DNA from: UMGS1279 sp045577495
GTDB lineage: Bacteria; Bacillota; Clostridia; Oscillospirales; Acutalibacteraceae
Length of the DNA: 43,683 nt
Assembly (NCBI GenBank): GCA_045577495.1
Contig: JAZNIK010000007.1
Coordinates: 1-43,683, forward strand
Direction: 5' to 3'
Shown: one piece after another, positions 7,180 to 16,172 of the stretch
Position numbering within the stretch: position 1 is the first letter of the stretch
Layout of the letters: each line of letters begins with the position of its first letter
Program-made: the position numbers and the translations under genes
Notes under the pieces: model-generated
Seen by the model: the letters and a program-made list of their open reading frames with translations, nothing else
Told to the model about the DNA's origin: nothing
The model's database searches: none

Positions 7180-9243
7180 CTATTTTGCTTTGATATAAAC
7201 TGTTTTGCTTTGCACCTTTTTACCGTATTTATCGGTGACAATGCAGAAAATTCTACGGTTTTTAGAGGCTTTTGTAAGTTTACAGGAATAGGTTTTAGTT
7301 TTAACGGATGATTTGGAATATTTTTTGGCGCCTGAGTTTTTAAAATACCAAGTATATTTAAGTCCGTCGCCCGTTGCTTTTACGGTTGTCTTTGCGGTGG
7401 CTCCCATTTTTGCGTATGCTGTTTTCGGTTGAGTAATAATGGTAGCCGCCATTCTCAAATATACTGTATTTGTTTTTAGTTTGTTACCATACTTATCAGT
7501 TATAACACAGTAAACAGTACGATTTTTTGAGGCAGAAGCCATTTTCACAGAATAGGTAGCAGAGGTAATAGAAGATTTGGAATATTTTTTGGCGCCTGAG
7601 TTTTTATAGTACCAGGCATATTTAAGTCCATCGCCTGTTGCTTTAACGGTTGTTTTTGCGGTGCAACCTTGTTTTGTATAGGTTGTTTTAGGCTTTGTAG
7701 AAATAACAATCGGAGTTTTGATTGTTATTTTGATTTTTTGAGTTTTTGATTTATAAACCTCGTTGTTATGCATAAGATATGCATTTTGATAAAGATAGTA
7801 GGTGCCAACCTTTTTGGCATAATTTTTAATATCAACCTCTTTATTGTTGTTTGCTGCGTAATAGGTTGTGGTGGAGTTTGAAATGGTTGTACGGTATTTT
7901 ATAGAATAACCTGCATCTGCCATCCAATTTGGAAGGGTTGAAACAGCAAAGCCAAACTTCTTGCTTTTGCTCAAGGGGAGTGATATTGATTTTGCAGTTG
8001 TTTTGGTAAAATCAAGAGTACTTTGTGGTATATAAACCTCACCCGACAAAAGCGGAAATCCGTCGCAAAACAAACCTTTCTGACTATCGTAAAAGGTATA
8101 TACTATGCTTTTTTTGGATACGCCGAAGGTATAGGTTTGCTTGTTGTTTGATGGCGTTCCGGTTTTTAAAAACAACTTATCGGGATATCCGATACTGCCT
8201 GAATCACAGTTGGTAATATCTGCCATATAATGTTTGCCGTCAATTTCTAAAATGTTCCACATATGTGCAGAACCATCCATAGTGCCAAGGGTGTTGTAGC
8301 AATAAACATCGCCGCTAAAATCAGAAAGCTCACAAAGATATTGAAAGGCTTTAGAATAGCCCTCGCAAACAACGTTAGTGTTTGGATTATTATCAAAAAC
8401 ATATATTAGCTGCCAAGGGTCCATACCATAATATGATGAGCCATACTCTGCGGCAGAATCGTTATAGGTAACACGATTACAAATTTCGTTTTTATAGGCG
8501 ATAAGCTTATCCTTATCTGATTTGTTTTTGTGTTGTTCAACAATGGCTTTTGCATTGGCAACCGCAGTTTTTGCAATCGAGGTTTTAGCAGGGTTTAAGG
8601 TGTAATTATCGTTAATTGAATAATTAAAATCAACATAAAAACAGAAGGTAAGGGAAACCAAGTTAATCTTATCATCACTGCCCGACAAGCCAAAATAATA
8701 TGATATGCCTTCTGTTTTATCAAACCAATAAATATCATACGGCATATCTGCAATCATAGCAGACAAAAGTGCATCGAGATTGATAAGCTCGTTAAGTTCA
8801 TCACCCACTTTTCTTGTTGCCTGTTTGGTATATTTGCCGTTTTGTGCAAGAACAGATAGGCCGAGTTCTTTTTTAGTCCATGATAGTTTTGTTAAAATAT
8901 CACTAGGTTTGATTTCGATTTCGGCAGAGGTGCGTGTGCCGTTTGCAATTGCTTCTATTTTAGGTTTAAGTATATCATAAAGGCGTTTAGTTGAACCTGT
9001 AAGCCGATTGCCTGCCGCCACACCAAAGGGGGCAAGTTCGCCATATATTTCGTTTTCAAATTCGCTTATAGCATAGCCCTCAAAAAGCTCATCATTAGAG
9101 GGAAGTGTATCTGCCTCGGGAATATAACTTTGTGCAAAAACTTTAGCCTCTATTGTAGAAGCCTTAACAAAAAAAGTCGGATTTACACAGCAGAAAAGAA
9201 CAACCCAAGTCAATAATATGCTTAAAACCTTTTTACTTTTCAT
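7180..9243 (-). CDS. Secreted transglutaminase-like protein with two Ig-like repeats
   Basis: Exported protein of 687 aa. Residues 1-~30 form a signal peptide (MKSKKVLSILLTWVVLFCC then a short polar stretch). A transglutaminase/protease-like core lies around residues 270-370 with the expected triad in order: Cys in VVCEGYSKAFQYL, His in SAHMWNILEIDG, Asp in HYMADITNCDSG. A linker with a few beta-rich segments follows, then two tandem ~88-residue Ig-like repeats close the protein (shared cores ATGDGLKY, KNSGAKKYSKSS, TDKYG). The repeats are similar at DNA level (264-base period), suggesting a recent duplication. The start is set at ATG 9243 because AAGGGAGAG lies just upstream. It probably acts at the cell surface on protein or peptide substrates; no sortase motif or membrane anchor is seen, so it may be released or bind the wall through the Ig domains. 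Confidence 0.82.
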   Translation of the reverse strand: MKSKKVLSILLTWVVLFCCVNPTFFVKASTIEAKVFAQSYIPEADTLPSNDELFEGYAISEFENEIYGELAPFGVAAGNRLTGSTKRLYDILKPKIEAIANGTRTSAEIEIKPSDILTKLSWTKKELGLSVLAQNGKYTKQATRKVGDELNELINLDALLSAMIADMPYDIYWFDKTEGISYYFGLSGSDDKINLVSLTFCFYVDFNYSINDNYTLNPAKTSIAKTAVANAKAIVEQHKNKSDKDKLIAYKNEICNRVTYNDSAAEYGSSYYGMDPWQLIYVFDNNPNTNVVCEGYSKAFQYLCELSDFSGDVYCYNTLGTMDGSAHMWNILEIDGKHYMADITNCDSGSIGYPDKLFLKTGTPSNNKQTYTFGVSKKSIVYTFYDSQKGLFCDGFPLLSGEVYIPQSTLDFTKTTAKSISLPLSKSKKFGFAVSTLPNWMADAGYSIKYRTTISNSTTTYYAANNNKEVDIKNYAKKVGTYYLYQNAYLMHNNEVYKSKTQKIKITIKTPIVISTKPKTTYTKQGCTAKTTVKATGDGLKYAWYYKNSGAKKYSKSSITSATYSVKMASASKNRTVYCVITDKYGNKLKTNTVYLRMAATIITQPKTAYAKMGATAKTTVKATGDGLKYTWYFKNSGAKKYSKSSVKTKTYSCKLTKASKNRRIFCIVTDKYGKKVQSKTVYIKAK

Positions 9244-9289
9244 AAAACTCTCCCTTAAAAACAGCAAAACAAATATTCAATACTAATAT

Positions 9290-9318
9290 ATTATACCATA
9301 ATACATTAAAATGTTCAA
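9290..9318 (-). promoter_or_regulatory. Promoter of the transglutaminase-like gene
   Basis: On the minus strand TTGAAC (9313-9318) and TATAAT (9290-9295) are 17 bases apart, with TG one base before the -10 element. It lies about 50 bases upstream of the chosen start. Confidence 0.8.
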
Positions 9319-9334
9319 TTATCATAATGAATAT

Positions 9335-9361
9335 AAAAACCCGCACTATTTGCGCGGGTTT
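9335..9361 (-). terminator. Terminator of the glycan operon
   Basis: AAACCCGC and GCGGGTTT arms flank a short loop; on the minus strand the stem is followed by TTTTTAT. It lies 16 bases beyond the stop of the FemAB-like gene and separates the long operon from the transglutaminase promoter. Confidence 0.8.
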
Positions 9362-9376
9362 AAGATTAAATTAATC

Positions 9377-10390
9377 TTATGCTCTGTATTTTGGAAAAAA
9401 GGTTGAATCTTTATCTAAATCTTTCGAAGCAGTTCGTTTTTCAACCAATAAATCATATACAGTTTCATTATATATTTTTTTGCCAATCCAAAACTCTTTT
9501 AAGTTTTGTTCTTCTCTGGCAAATGCTCTTTTGAACTTATACAAAGAATCTTCCGGGTCAGAGGAAACACCGCCACCAAGGTGGAACCATTCAAGCCCGT
9601 GTGCTACACCCCAGTCGGCAGCAGCCTTTAAAACAAGGTTATTGCCTGAATAATTATAATATTTGGGGTTGGTGCCGGAGAGGTGATAGTGCATATATTT
9701 TCCGGTAATAGCAAAGAGAGATGCAGATACAATTTCATCATCAAGCATGGCGCTAACAAGAATTAAATTATCGCCCAAAACAGATTTCATCTTTTTGAAG
9801 TATTCTAAGGGGAAGAAATAAAAATCGTCTGCATTATCCTTTTCCATGGTTTGATAATAAACCTTTACAAAGGCTTCCAAATCCTCGCAAGACTCATCAA
9901 CCTTTACGGTCAAACCTAATTTTTCTGCTTTTCTTGTAGTGTTACGGCATTTTGAAGAAAATTGTGTTGCAAAAAAGTCTTCTTCCAATTTAATTGCTAA
10001 TGTATATCGGTTAAAGGATGAATCATATATCTCTTTAAAATCAAGATGATTTTGCAGCAGTGGGTGAAATCTTACAAATTCACAAACAATATTTTCTTTT
10101 TTGCAATACTCCATCCAGTTTTCTAAAAAGGCTTTGATAAGTTTTTGCTTGTTTGTGGAGTGGATAACCAACGGTCCGCCATAGCCATACGGGGTAACAA
10201 TATCAAAATACTGCACGCCGTCTATCGTCCAAGGAACAGGCCTTTTTATAAAAACGTTTACTACGCATCCGTTTTCATCACTATATTCGAATGTTTCGCA
10301 AACTCCGTTTTCGGACTCTTCATAAAGTTTGCAATAATTCGGATTGTAATAAACATCAGGAAAAGTTTTAAAATCATTTAAAAATTTCAT
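9377..10390 (-). CDS. FemAB/GNAT-like aminoacyl- or acyltransferase of the glycan operon
   Basis: Cytoplasmic protein of 337 aa resembling the FemABX/GNAT double-fold transferases, which move amino acids from aminoacyl-tRNA (or acyl groups from CoA) onto peptidoglycan precursors or other cell-surface intermediates. Features seen: an N-terminal DVYYNPNYCKLYE segment, a VTPYGYGGP loop, the basic CRNTTRKAEKLGL stretch typical of these proteins, and a second acetyltransferase-like fold with SASLFAITGKYMHYHLSGT and WFHLGGGVSSD. The start ATG overlaps the stop of the DegT-like gene (ATGA), showing translational coupling; it is the last gene of the operon. With an ATP-grasp ligase and a PLP protein beside it, a role adding an amino acid or acyl substituent to the glycan is plausible; the substrate is unknown. 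Confidence 0.72.
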   Translation of the reverse strand: MKFLNDFKTFPDVYYNPNYCKLYEESENGVCETFEYSDENGCVVNVFIKRPVPWTIDGVQYFDIVTPYGYGGPLVIHSTNKQKLIKAFLENWMEYCKKENIVCEFVRFHPLLQNHLDFKEIYDSSFNRYTLAIKLEEDFFATQFSSKCRNTTRKAEKLGLTVKVDESCEDLEAFVKVYYQTMEKDNADDFYFFPLEYFKKMKSVLGDNLILVSAMLDDEIVSASLFAITGKYMHYHLSGTNPKYYNYSGNNLVLKAAADWGVAHGLEWFHLGGGVSSDPEDSLYKFKRAFAREEQNLKEFWIGKKIYNETVYDLLVEKRTASKDLDKDSTFFPKYRA

Positions 10391-11430
10391 TTTTTCCCTT
10401 CCTTTTCTTCAAATGCTAAAATAAGTTCAATCTCCCTTTGGATGTCAAGGGAAGAATAACGATAGTCACAAATTAAAGACAATTCTGTCTTATAAAGCTC
10501 ACTGCTAATTCCACTGTGTTCAGGCCAGTGAACAGGGCAATATACAGAGTTTTCAATCAAAAAGCGTCGTAATTTGTCTCTTAAATTATTCTTAACAACA
10601 ACAGGGACAAAAAGAGGAGTATCTTCCGGCTTAACTTCCGAGAAAATAGGAGAAACAAGCTGGGATTTTTTTAAAGCACAAGTAAGCAGGGTAGCATTTT
10701 CTTTGCGAATGCTTTTTTGAAACGAAATTTCACGAGCAACCGAGAGTGATTTTTCATCGGCACAAAACCCAGCATAATTGTTGTCTAACAATTCTTCGGC
10801 TTTATTAAAAAGATTTAAAAAAATATCTTTTTCGCCATTTTGGTTATAAATGTATTCTGCTTTTAAAAGGTACGCTTGCTTTCTCAACCTTAAAAACTCT
10901 GTGTGCTCTTTTTGGGGGAGGCTGGTAGTAAATGCGCCATATGTTTTACTTGCAAAGCCGGCACTTGCAACAGCACCCCACTTTCTAAGACTGGCAAAAT
11001 AATAGTCAGCATTAAGGTAAGATGGCACAGATAAAAGCGAATGGGTGACATCATGTATATGCACTGCATTTGGCAATTCGTTTGGCAGGGCAGAAAAGCC
11101 AAAATAATCCACAGTTAATATGATATCGCAACTATGAGAGGGGTCGATAGCCGCTTTAATGCCGTTATCTAAATAAACCTCATAAAAATCCACATGTATG
11201 CCATGCTTTAAAAAGGGTTCTACCATTGAGTCACAGCAATAAGATGGCAAATAAGCCTTTTTGCAGTCAGAAAGTTTTTTAATATCTGCAATAATTTCGT
11301 ATAATGCAGTTCTGCCCGAGGCAAAAAAGCGTTTATCCCCTTTGTAGTTTTCCCAAACGGGCATCTCCGAAGAAGGAGTATGCTCGGTTTGCCAAAACTC
11401 ACTACCAATTTCACCAAAAACAAATTTCAT
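10387..11430 (-). CDS. DegT/DnrJ-like PLP-dependent protein of the glycan operon
   Basis: A 347-aa protein with traits of the DegT/DnrJ/EryC1 aminotransferase superfamily: an N-terminal SGRTALYEIIADI motif, LPSYCCDSMVEPF, a PLP-ring aspartate candidate in HIHDVTHSLL, and the Schiff-base lysine candidate in YFASLRKWGAVASAG. The C-terminal lobe is divergent, and it lacks several motifs of well-characterised sugar aminotransferases, so the substrate may be an amino acid or another carbonyl compound and not a nucleotide sugar. No clear Shine-Dalgarno precedes the ATG; it starts 10 bases after the ATP-grasp stop and overlaps the next gene by 4 bases, so it is probably coupled. Confidence 0.7.
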   Translation of the reverse strand: MKFVFGEIGSEFWQTEHTPSSEMPVWENYKGDKRFFASGRTALYEIIADIKKLSDCKKAYLPSYCCDSMVEPFLKHGIHVDFYEVYLDNGIKAAIDPSHSCDIILTVDYFGFSALPNELPNAVHIHDVTHSLLSVPSYLNADYYFASLRKWGAVASAGFASKTYGAFTTSLPQKEHTEFLRLRKQAYLLKAEYIYNQNGEKDIFLNLFNKAEELLDNNYAGFCADEKSLSVAREISFQKSIRKENATLLTCALKKSQLVSPIFSEVKPEDTPLFVPVVVKNNLRDKLRRFLIENSVYCPVHWPEHSGISSELYKTELSLICDYRYSSLDIQREIELILAFEEKEGKK

Positions 11431-11440
11431 AATTTTTTAA

Positions 11441-12739
11441 TTAAGAGTGTATAAGCATATCGTAAGCACGCTCATAGGTTAAAGCTTCTAACTGCATTTC
11501 ATTACCGTTTTCATCTAAAACCCTAAGAGTTTGGCTTATTTTTTCAAGTGTTTTTGCAAGTTTCTCGGGAGTATCATCCATAACATGCAATCTGTAAATG
11601 ACGCGGTCTAAGGAGTTGGTGTCATCTATTACATCGCCAATAGCCTTAAAGGTTGCATTTTGAAGCACCTGAGGCATAGCCTCAACTTCTTCTATTCCTT
11701 TAATTTCAGTAATGGTTCCCGCTTTTAAAGTGATATAATAGTTTACACAGCTTTTACTGAATTTGGGATTATCTCGATCCAAAATATTATCGTCACCCAT
11801 TTTACCGGTAACCGAAAATTCAATCATAAGGTCTAACGAGCTTATACCGTTTAAAGGACCTGCAAACACATAAAACTGCTCGCCGCCCATTCTAAGACCT
11901 GATTCGTAAAAATAAAAATCTTCGCCATCGATGAAGCCTTGGAACATAACAACTCCGTTTTTAAGACCTAATTCTTTTAGCATATTAACACAAGCAGGCT
12001 CAGCCTTTTTGCGATAAAGGTCAATATAAGATGGCGCAAAAACATGCAGGATAGCCGATGCGGCAACACTACCCTCGCTTATTGCTCTATGCTTCATAAA
12101 ACCGGAGGATAGGCTATACTTTCCGTCTTGCATTGTATAGTGCAAGAAAATCTCCTCGGTGCTATCTATATACTGTTCCACAAAAATCTTTTTACTAACA
12201 GAACGATTGTAAAGCCAAGTATAGTTTTTTATAAGTTCGGCTTCGTTGTCGCATTTACGAATACCTCTGCTACCGCTTTCATCGGCGGGTTTAACTAAAA
12301 CAGGATATTTGATTTTTGCCAAATCTTCGGGCTTGAATTCCATCGAAATGTTATATTCTTTAGGAACAGGAACATTATATTCCTGTGCAACTCTTTTGAA
12401 TCTGCGTTTGTCGTTAGACAAAATATCAAACTGCTCAACAGTGCCGCAACAAGGCAAACCTGCCTTTTCGCAAAGCTCGGCATAGAAAGGAAGGTGAGAA
12501 TCTGTCCAACCTACAAAAATACCATCTACCTTATGTTTTTTGATAAGCTCAAGCATATCATCAGTTTTTGAAAAATCAACCTCCCAATGCTCATCTGCAA
12601 GTAGCTTTGCGGGAGACTTTTCGGGCGGATAAAAATTAGCAACGATAGTGTATACGCCCAGTTCTTTTGCCCTTTTTACAGCACAAGCTGCCAATGAAGA
12701 ACCATCAAAAAATAAAAGCTTTTTTCCAGACAAATTCAT
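11441..12739 (-). CDS. ATP-grasp carboxylate-amine ligase-like protein
   Basis: Protein of 432 aa with the ATP-grasp superfamily layout. An N-terminal Rossmann-like domain (KKLLFFDGSSLAACAVKRA, DGIFVGWTDSHLPFY) comes first, then the ATP-grasp region starting near residue 110 (SNDKRRFKRVAQEYNVPVPK, YPVLVKPADESGSRGIRKC) and a C-terminal part with GFIDGEDFYFYESGLRMGG, where the metal/ATP acidic residues lie. These enzymes join a carboxylate to an amine or thiol through an acyl-phosphate. In a glycan operon it may make an amide- or peptide-type substituent, but the substrate cannot be read from sequence. The start ATG follows AGAGGT. Confidence 0.8.
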   Translation of the reverse strand: MNLSGKKLLFFDGSSLAACAVKRAKELGVYTIVANFYPPEKSPAKLLADEHWEVDFSKTDDMLELIKKHKVDGIFVGWTDSHLPFYAELCEKAGLPCCGTVEQFDILSNDKRRFKRVAQEYNVPVPKEYNISMEFKPEDLAKIKYPVLVKPADESGSRGIRKCDNEAELIKNYTWLYNRSVSKKIFVEQYIDSTEEIFLHYTMQDGKYSLSSGFMKHRAISEGSVAASAILHVFAPSYIDLYRKKAEPACVNMLKELGLKNGVVMFQGFIDGEDFYFYESGLRMGGEQFYVFAGPLNGISSLDLMIEFSVTGKMGDDNILDRDNPKFSKSCVNYYITLKAGTITEIKGIEEVEAMPQVLQNATFKAIGDVIDDTNSLDRVIYRLHVMDDTPEKLAKTLEKISQTLRVLDENGNEMQLEALTYERAYDMLIHS

Positions 12740-12754
12740 ACAATTACCTCTTTA

Positions 12755-13068
12755 TTAATATTTTTTAGATATCCGTTTTAAAATATTATTTATTTCTTTT
12801 CTAAAACCAACTTGAATGGGAATCTGCCAAACAAATTGACCGCGTCGATTCGCTTCAACCATTATCCAACCCTCATCGGTTAAAGCAATATCCCATCCGG
12901 TATATCTGTTGTCGGGCACCAATTCAGCAAGTTCTTTAACAAGCGATTTTGCTTCATCCCAGCGAGGGACTACGAAATCAATGATTTTTTCTTTGGTATC
13001 GAGTTTGTATAGTAGTATATATGCCGCACAACGCGGTTGTTTTTTAAGGTTTCATTCATTTTAACCAT
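12755..13068 (-). pseudogene. Remnant of a sugar-transfer-associated ATP-grasp gene
   Basis: Translating the minus strand from 13051 to the stop at 12755 gives ~98 codons whose end reads ...YTGWDIALTDEGW, IMVEANRRGQFVWQIPIQ, then a basic tail. This matches the C-terminus of the ATP-grasp family found next to sugar transferases (usual length about 300 aa or more). There is no start for this frame: a TGA lies just upstream. A different frame begins at ATG 13068 behind AGAGGA, 6 bases after the sugar transferase gene, and stops after ~33 codons. I read this as a gene that kept its start and its end but lost the middle by an internal deletion plus frame change. An alternative is two unrelated fragments. 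The family assignment rests on the C-terminal motif. Confidence 0.7.
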
Positions 13069-13073
13069 TTGTT

Positions 13074-13778
13074 CTATTCCTCTTTAGTCGACTCTTTTTT
13101 TGCTTCTCTTTCTATATGCAAGCTAACAGGGCGATGTTCTCCCTGACCGATACCCTCTCGTTTTAAAACCTTTGTAATTGTGAGAAAAAGTATTTTAATA
13201 TCTAACCACAAAGATATATTTTTTACATATTCTAAATCAAAAGCAAATTTTTCTTCCCAACTTAAATTGTTTCTTCCCTTAACCTGAGCAAGACCTGTTA
13301 AACCGGGAAGAACATCATGCCTATGCCTCTCGATATCGCTATAGTATGGAATATATTTTAAACCCAACGGGCGAGGGCCAACAAAACTCATATCGCCTTT
13401 AAGGATATTTATTAGTTCGGGCAACTCATCTAACGAAGATGCTCTAAGAATACGACCAAAGCGAGTAAGGCGCTTATCATCGGGGAGAAGCTTTCCGTTT
13501 TCATCCTTTGCGTTGGTCATTGAGCGAAATTTGTATAGGTTGAAAATAGTTTCTTTTCCGCTTTTCTTATCGATTTTCCCCGGTCTTTGAGCATTGTGAA
13601 TAACGGGTGAGCCCATCTTAACTCTAACAACCAAAGCAAGAATTAAATATACCCAAAAAAAGCATATCAGAATAAGTGCCGCAAAGAAAACATCTAAAAA
13701 ACGTTTTATATATTTTGCGTAAATTCCATTTACTTTTTTAAAATCTGTTTGGGGATTAAAATTGTATTCAGTATTCAT
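13074..13778 (-). CDS. Initiating undecaprenyl-phosphate sugar-1-phosphate transferase
   Basis: Membrane enzyme of 234 aa that transfers a sugar-1-phosphate from a nucleotide sugar to undecaprenyl phosphate, starting glycan assembly on the inner face of the membrane. One hydrophobic segment (~30-50) precedes the catalytic domain. Family motifs are clear: KRFLDVFFAAL, NLYKFRSMT, the catalytic SLDELPELINILKGDMS with its Asp-Glu pair, FVGPRPLG, and LPGLTGLAQVKGRN. The size fits short PglC/EpsL-type monotopic enzymes; it lacks the large WbaP-type N-terminal part. The ATG has GGAGGG upstream. It is the only clear sugar-linking enzyme in the operon. Confidence 0.93.
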   Translation of the reverse strand: MNTEYNFNPQTDFKKVNGIYAKYIKRFLDVFFAALILICFFWVYLILALVVRVKMGSPVIHNAQRPGKIDKKSGKETIFNLYKFRSMTNAKDENGKLLPDDKRLTRFGRILRASSLDELPELINILKGDMSFVGPRPLGLKYIPYYSDIERHRHDVLPGLTGLAQVKGRNNLSWEEKFAFDLEYVKNISLWLDIKILFLTITKVLKREGIGQGEHRPVSLHIEREAKKESTKEE

Positions 13779-13820
13779 TTTTCCCTCCTGAATAAAAGCA
13801 ATTATATACTAAAATATATA

Positions 13821-15290
13821 TTATTGTTGTTCGGCAATAATTTGCTTTCGGTTGAGTTTGCCGTTTGGTGTTCTTGGGATTGAATCGATTTTTTCAATAA
13901 AATGCGGAACCTTATAAGGTTCTACCTTTTTTGATATAAATTCGGTTAAATCTTCCTTGTCTAACTCATATCCCTCATTTAAACAAACAAGCATTTTAAT
14001 AACACAACCAAACATACGGTCGTTATAAGGAATACAAACACAGTCGTTAACACTAGGATGCTTTAAGGCTATGTCTTCTACCTCGATAGGAGCAACCTTA
14101 AAGCCGCGAATGTTAATTACATCGTCACCTCTACCTGCAAAGTGCAAACCGCCTTTTTCATCAAAATACATCAGGTCGCGAGTGTAAATATAACCATCTT
14201 TTAAAACCGAGGCTGTCAGTTCGGGCTCTTTATAGTAGCCTAACATATTCATATCACTTTTTATACAAATATAGCCCTCTTGGTTGGGTTGGGTAACAGT
14301 ATTGCCTTCTTCGTCAAGCAATTTAACCTCAACGCAGGAATAGGGTTTACCCAAACAGTTAATAGTTTCGCCGGGGGCATTATATTGACAATTACAAACA
14401 CTACCGCACTCACTACTGCCATATCCTTGATGCAAACGTGTGTTTGGAAGCAAACTCATTAACACTTCAATATCAGACACAGGGAAAGGAGCAGAAGCTG
14501 TATAAATAAATTTAAGTTTACCGTCTAGTGCGGCAAGTTGTTTTTTTGCAAGAGTGATAAGCATTTTAACTGATGCAGGAGGAAGATAGGTGTGTGTTAC
14601 ACCATATGTGTTGATTGCATAGAAAAAAGCGCGTAAATCTTTAATTCCATCAAGCAAAATTACGGTACAACCTTCAAATATGCACTGATGAATGCGATGC
14701 AAACCACCAACATGGTTTAACGGGGTGGTTACTAAAAACACAGTATTTTCATCCATATTGAAGGTAGGATTTATTGCAGAAAGATAAGACTCCAAACAAC
14801 GAGAGGAAAGCATAACACCCTTTGATTTACCTGTGGTACCAGTTGTGAAAATCAATTCGGTGCAGTCATCTGAGATTCCAACAGGCTCCCATTCTTTGAT
14901 GGTTTTAGTGCACTCAGAAACTTGTTGTGCGTTTACCCACTTAATATTACATTCGGGATTTTCGGGCGATATGATAAGGTCTGCATCTACATTAGCTGCT
15001 ATTTCACGTATGCGAGCTGCGGGAATTCGATTTTCGGCGGGAATATGCATTGCGCCAAGCCCCAACAAAGCATACATACAAACAACATAATTCAGGTCGG
15101 GACTGGCAACCGATAAAACATGGCTTCCTTTACCTATGCCCAAATCAGTAAAATATTTTGCGGCGGCACAGATTTTATTATATAATTCACCATAACTAAT
15201 ACAAAGGTTATCTATAATAAAGGCGGTTTTTTCGGGGTTTTTTTGTGCGTGCTTTTTAAGAATCCCGGTTATTGCAGGTCTGCTTTCCAT
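13821..15290 (-). CDS. Acyl/aminoacyl-AMP ligase (ANL superfamily)
   Basis: Adenylating enzyme of 489 aa that activates a carboxylic acid with ATP and hands it to CoA or a carrier protein. Motifs in order: P-loop-like ELIFTTGTTGKSKGVM (~165-180), YGSSECG (A5), YTRDLMYFDEKGGLHFAGRGD (A7/A8) then INIRGFKVAPIEVED, and the catalytic lysine in PRTPNGKLNRKQI at the end. Its strong GGAGGA site and the presence of an acyl carrier protein and a hexapeptide acyltransferase directly upstream in the same operon suggest that it loads that carrier. Whether the substrate is a fatty acid, hydroxy acid or amino acid is not determined. Confidence 0.88.
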   Translation of the reverse strand: MESRPAITGILKKHAQKNPEKTAFIIDNLCISYGELYNKICAAAKYFTDLGIGKGSHVLSVASPDLNYVVCMYALLGLGAMHIPAENRIPAARIREIAANVDADLIISPENPECNIKWVNAQQVSECTKTIKEWEPVGISDDCTELIFTTGTTGKSKGVMLSSRCLESYLSAINPTFNMDENTVFLVTTPLNHVGGLHRIHQCIFEGCTVILLDGIKDLRAFFYAINTYGVTHTYLPPASVKMLITLAKKQLAALDGKLKFIYTASAPFPVSDIEVLMSLLPNTRLHQGYGSSECGSVCNCQYNAPGETINCLGKPYSCVEVKLLDEEGNTVTQPNQEGYICIKSDMNMLGYYKEPELTASVLKDGYIYTRDLMYFDEKGGLHFAGRGDDVINIRGFKVAPIEVEDIALKHPSVNDCVCIPYNDRMFGCVIKMLVCLNEGYELDKEDLTEFISKKVEPYKVPHFIEKIDSIPRTPNGKLNRKQIIAEQQ

Positions 15291-15331
15291 ATTGTAAAGT
15301 CCTCCGTTACTGTACGACTAAGAAAATTTGG

Positions 15332-15901
15332 TTAATCCTTTTGAGCGCGTTTTTTATCAAATTTAACCCATTGCTCTGCGGCAACTGAGTCATCAAGCTC
15401 TTGATTTTTAAACTTAACATTCTGGCTTTTGCTCATTCTACGAAAAGCCATATAAACATCAAATCTGCCTACAGGTTTTGCAGGATTACCTGATGCAACA
15501 GAGTTCTCGGGAATATCGGTGTTTACAACACTGCCTGCAGAGATGATACAGTTTTTGTTAATGCGAACGTCAGGCATAATAACGCTATTCATACCAATAT
15601 AAACATTATCCATAAGCTCTACACAGCCCAAACGTTCTTTTGCTCCAAAATCAAAATCGGGACGTGCGTTTGCAAGAAATCCGTTTATAACATCATGAGT
15701 TACAATTTTAGCGGTTTTGTGAACGCGAACATTATCGTGAAGCTTTATAAGCTTGGGATATAAGGGCACAAGCCAAGGTCCCCATATACAATTTTCGCCT
15801 ATACCGCCAAGTATATCATGCTCCTTAATATATTTCGTACGTTTTTTTGCTGTTCTCAACAACAAAAGCCGAAAACTATGATACATTCTTTCTGCACGCA
15901 T
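15332..15901 (-). CDS. Left-handed beta-helix (hexapeptide) acyltransferase
   Basis: Protein of 189 aa with hexapeptide-repeat periodicity in the middle to C-terminal half (NVYIGMNSVIMPDVRINKNCIISAGSV region) ending in the family's ASGNPAKPVGR motif. These trimeric enzymes usually move an acetyl or other acyl group from CoA onto a sugar hydroxyl or amine. Here acyl-ACP is also conceivable, because an acyl carrier protein is the gene before it and an acyl-AMP ligase the gene after. AGAGGA lies 10 bases before the ATG. No membrane segments. Confidence 0.85.
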   Translation of the reverse strand: MRAERMYHSFRLLLLRTAKKRTKYIKEHDILGGIGENCIWGPWLVPLYPKLIKLHDNVRVHKTAKIVTHDVINGFLANARPDFDFGAKERLGCVELMDNVYIGMNSVIMPDVRINKNCIISAGSVVNTDIPENSVASGNPAKPVGRFDVYMAFRRMSKSQNVKFKNQELDDSVAAEQWVKFDKKRAQKD

Positions 15902-15928
15902 ATTTTACAATTCCTCTCTTTTAAACAG

Positions 15929-16159
15929 TTACTTCAAACGCTCTACCATCGCTGTAATGGCGTCAAGTGAATTGAAGTTTTCTGCTGTGATTTCTTCAAA
16001 ATCTATTTCTATGCCAAATGTTTCTGAAAGCATCATTATTAAATTCATAATCTCAAAAGAATCAAGATACGCTCCATCGATTATATTGTCTATTTCTTCT
16101 AAATTTTTGTTAGGCTTTAGTTCCTTTAAAATTGAGTTAATTTGCTCTTTAACAGACAT
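15929..16159 (-). CDS. Acyl carrier protein of the glycan operon
   Basis: A 76-aa four-helix carrier protein. The phosphopantetheine attachment serine lies in YLDSFEIMNLIMML (about residue 34), replacing the usual DSL with DSF, followed by the acidic helix ETFGIEIDFEEI. It is likely dedicated to this operon: it lies between the flippase and acyltransferase genes, with the adenylating ligase two genes on. It is less likely the housekeeping AcpP, which normally carries DSLD and sits in fatty-acid operons. GGAGGA precedes the ATG. Confidence 0.88.
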   Translation of the reverse strand: MSVKEQINSILKELKPNKNLEEIDNIIDGAYLDSFEIMNLIMMLSETFGIEIDFEEITAENFNSLDAITAMVERLK

Positions 16160-16172
16160 TCGTATTCCTCCA

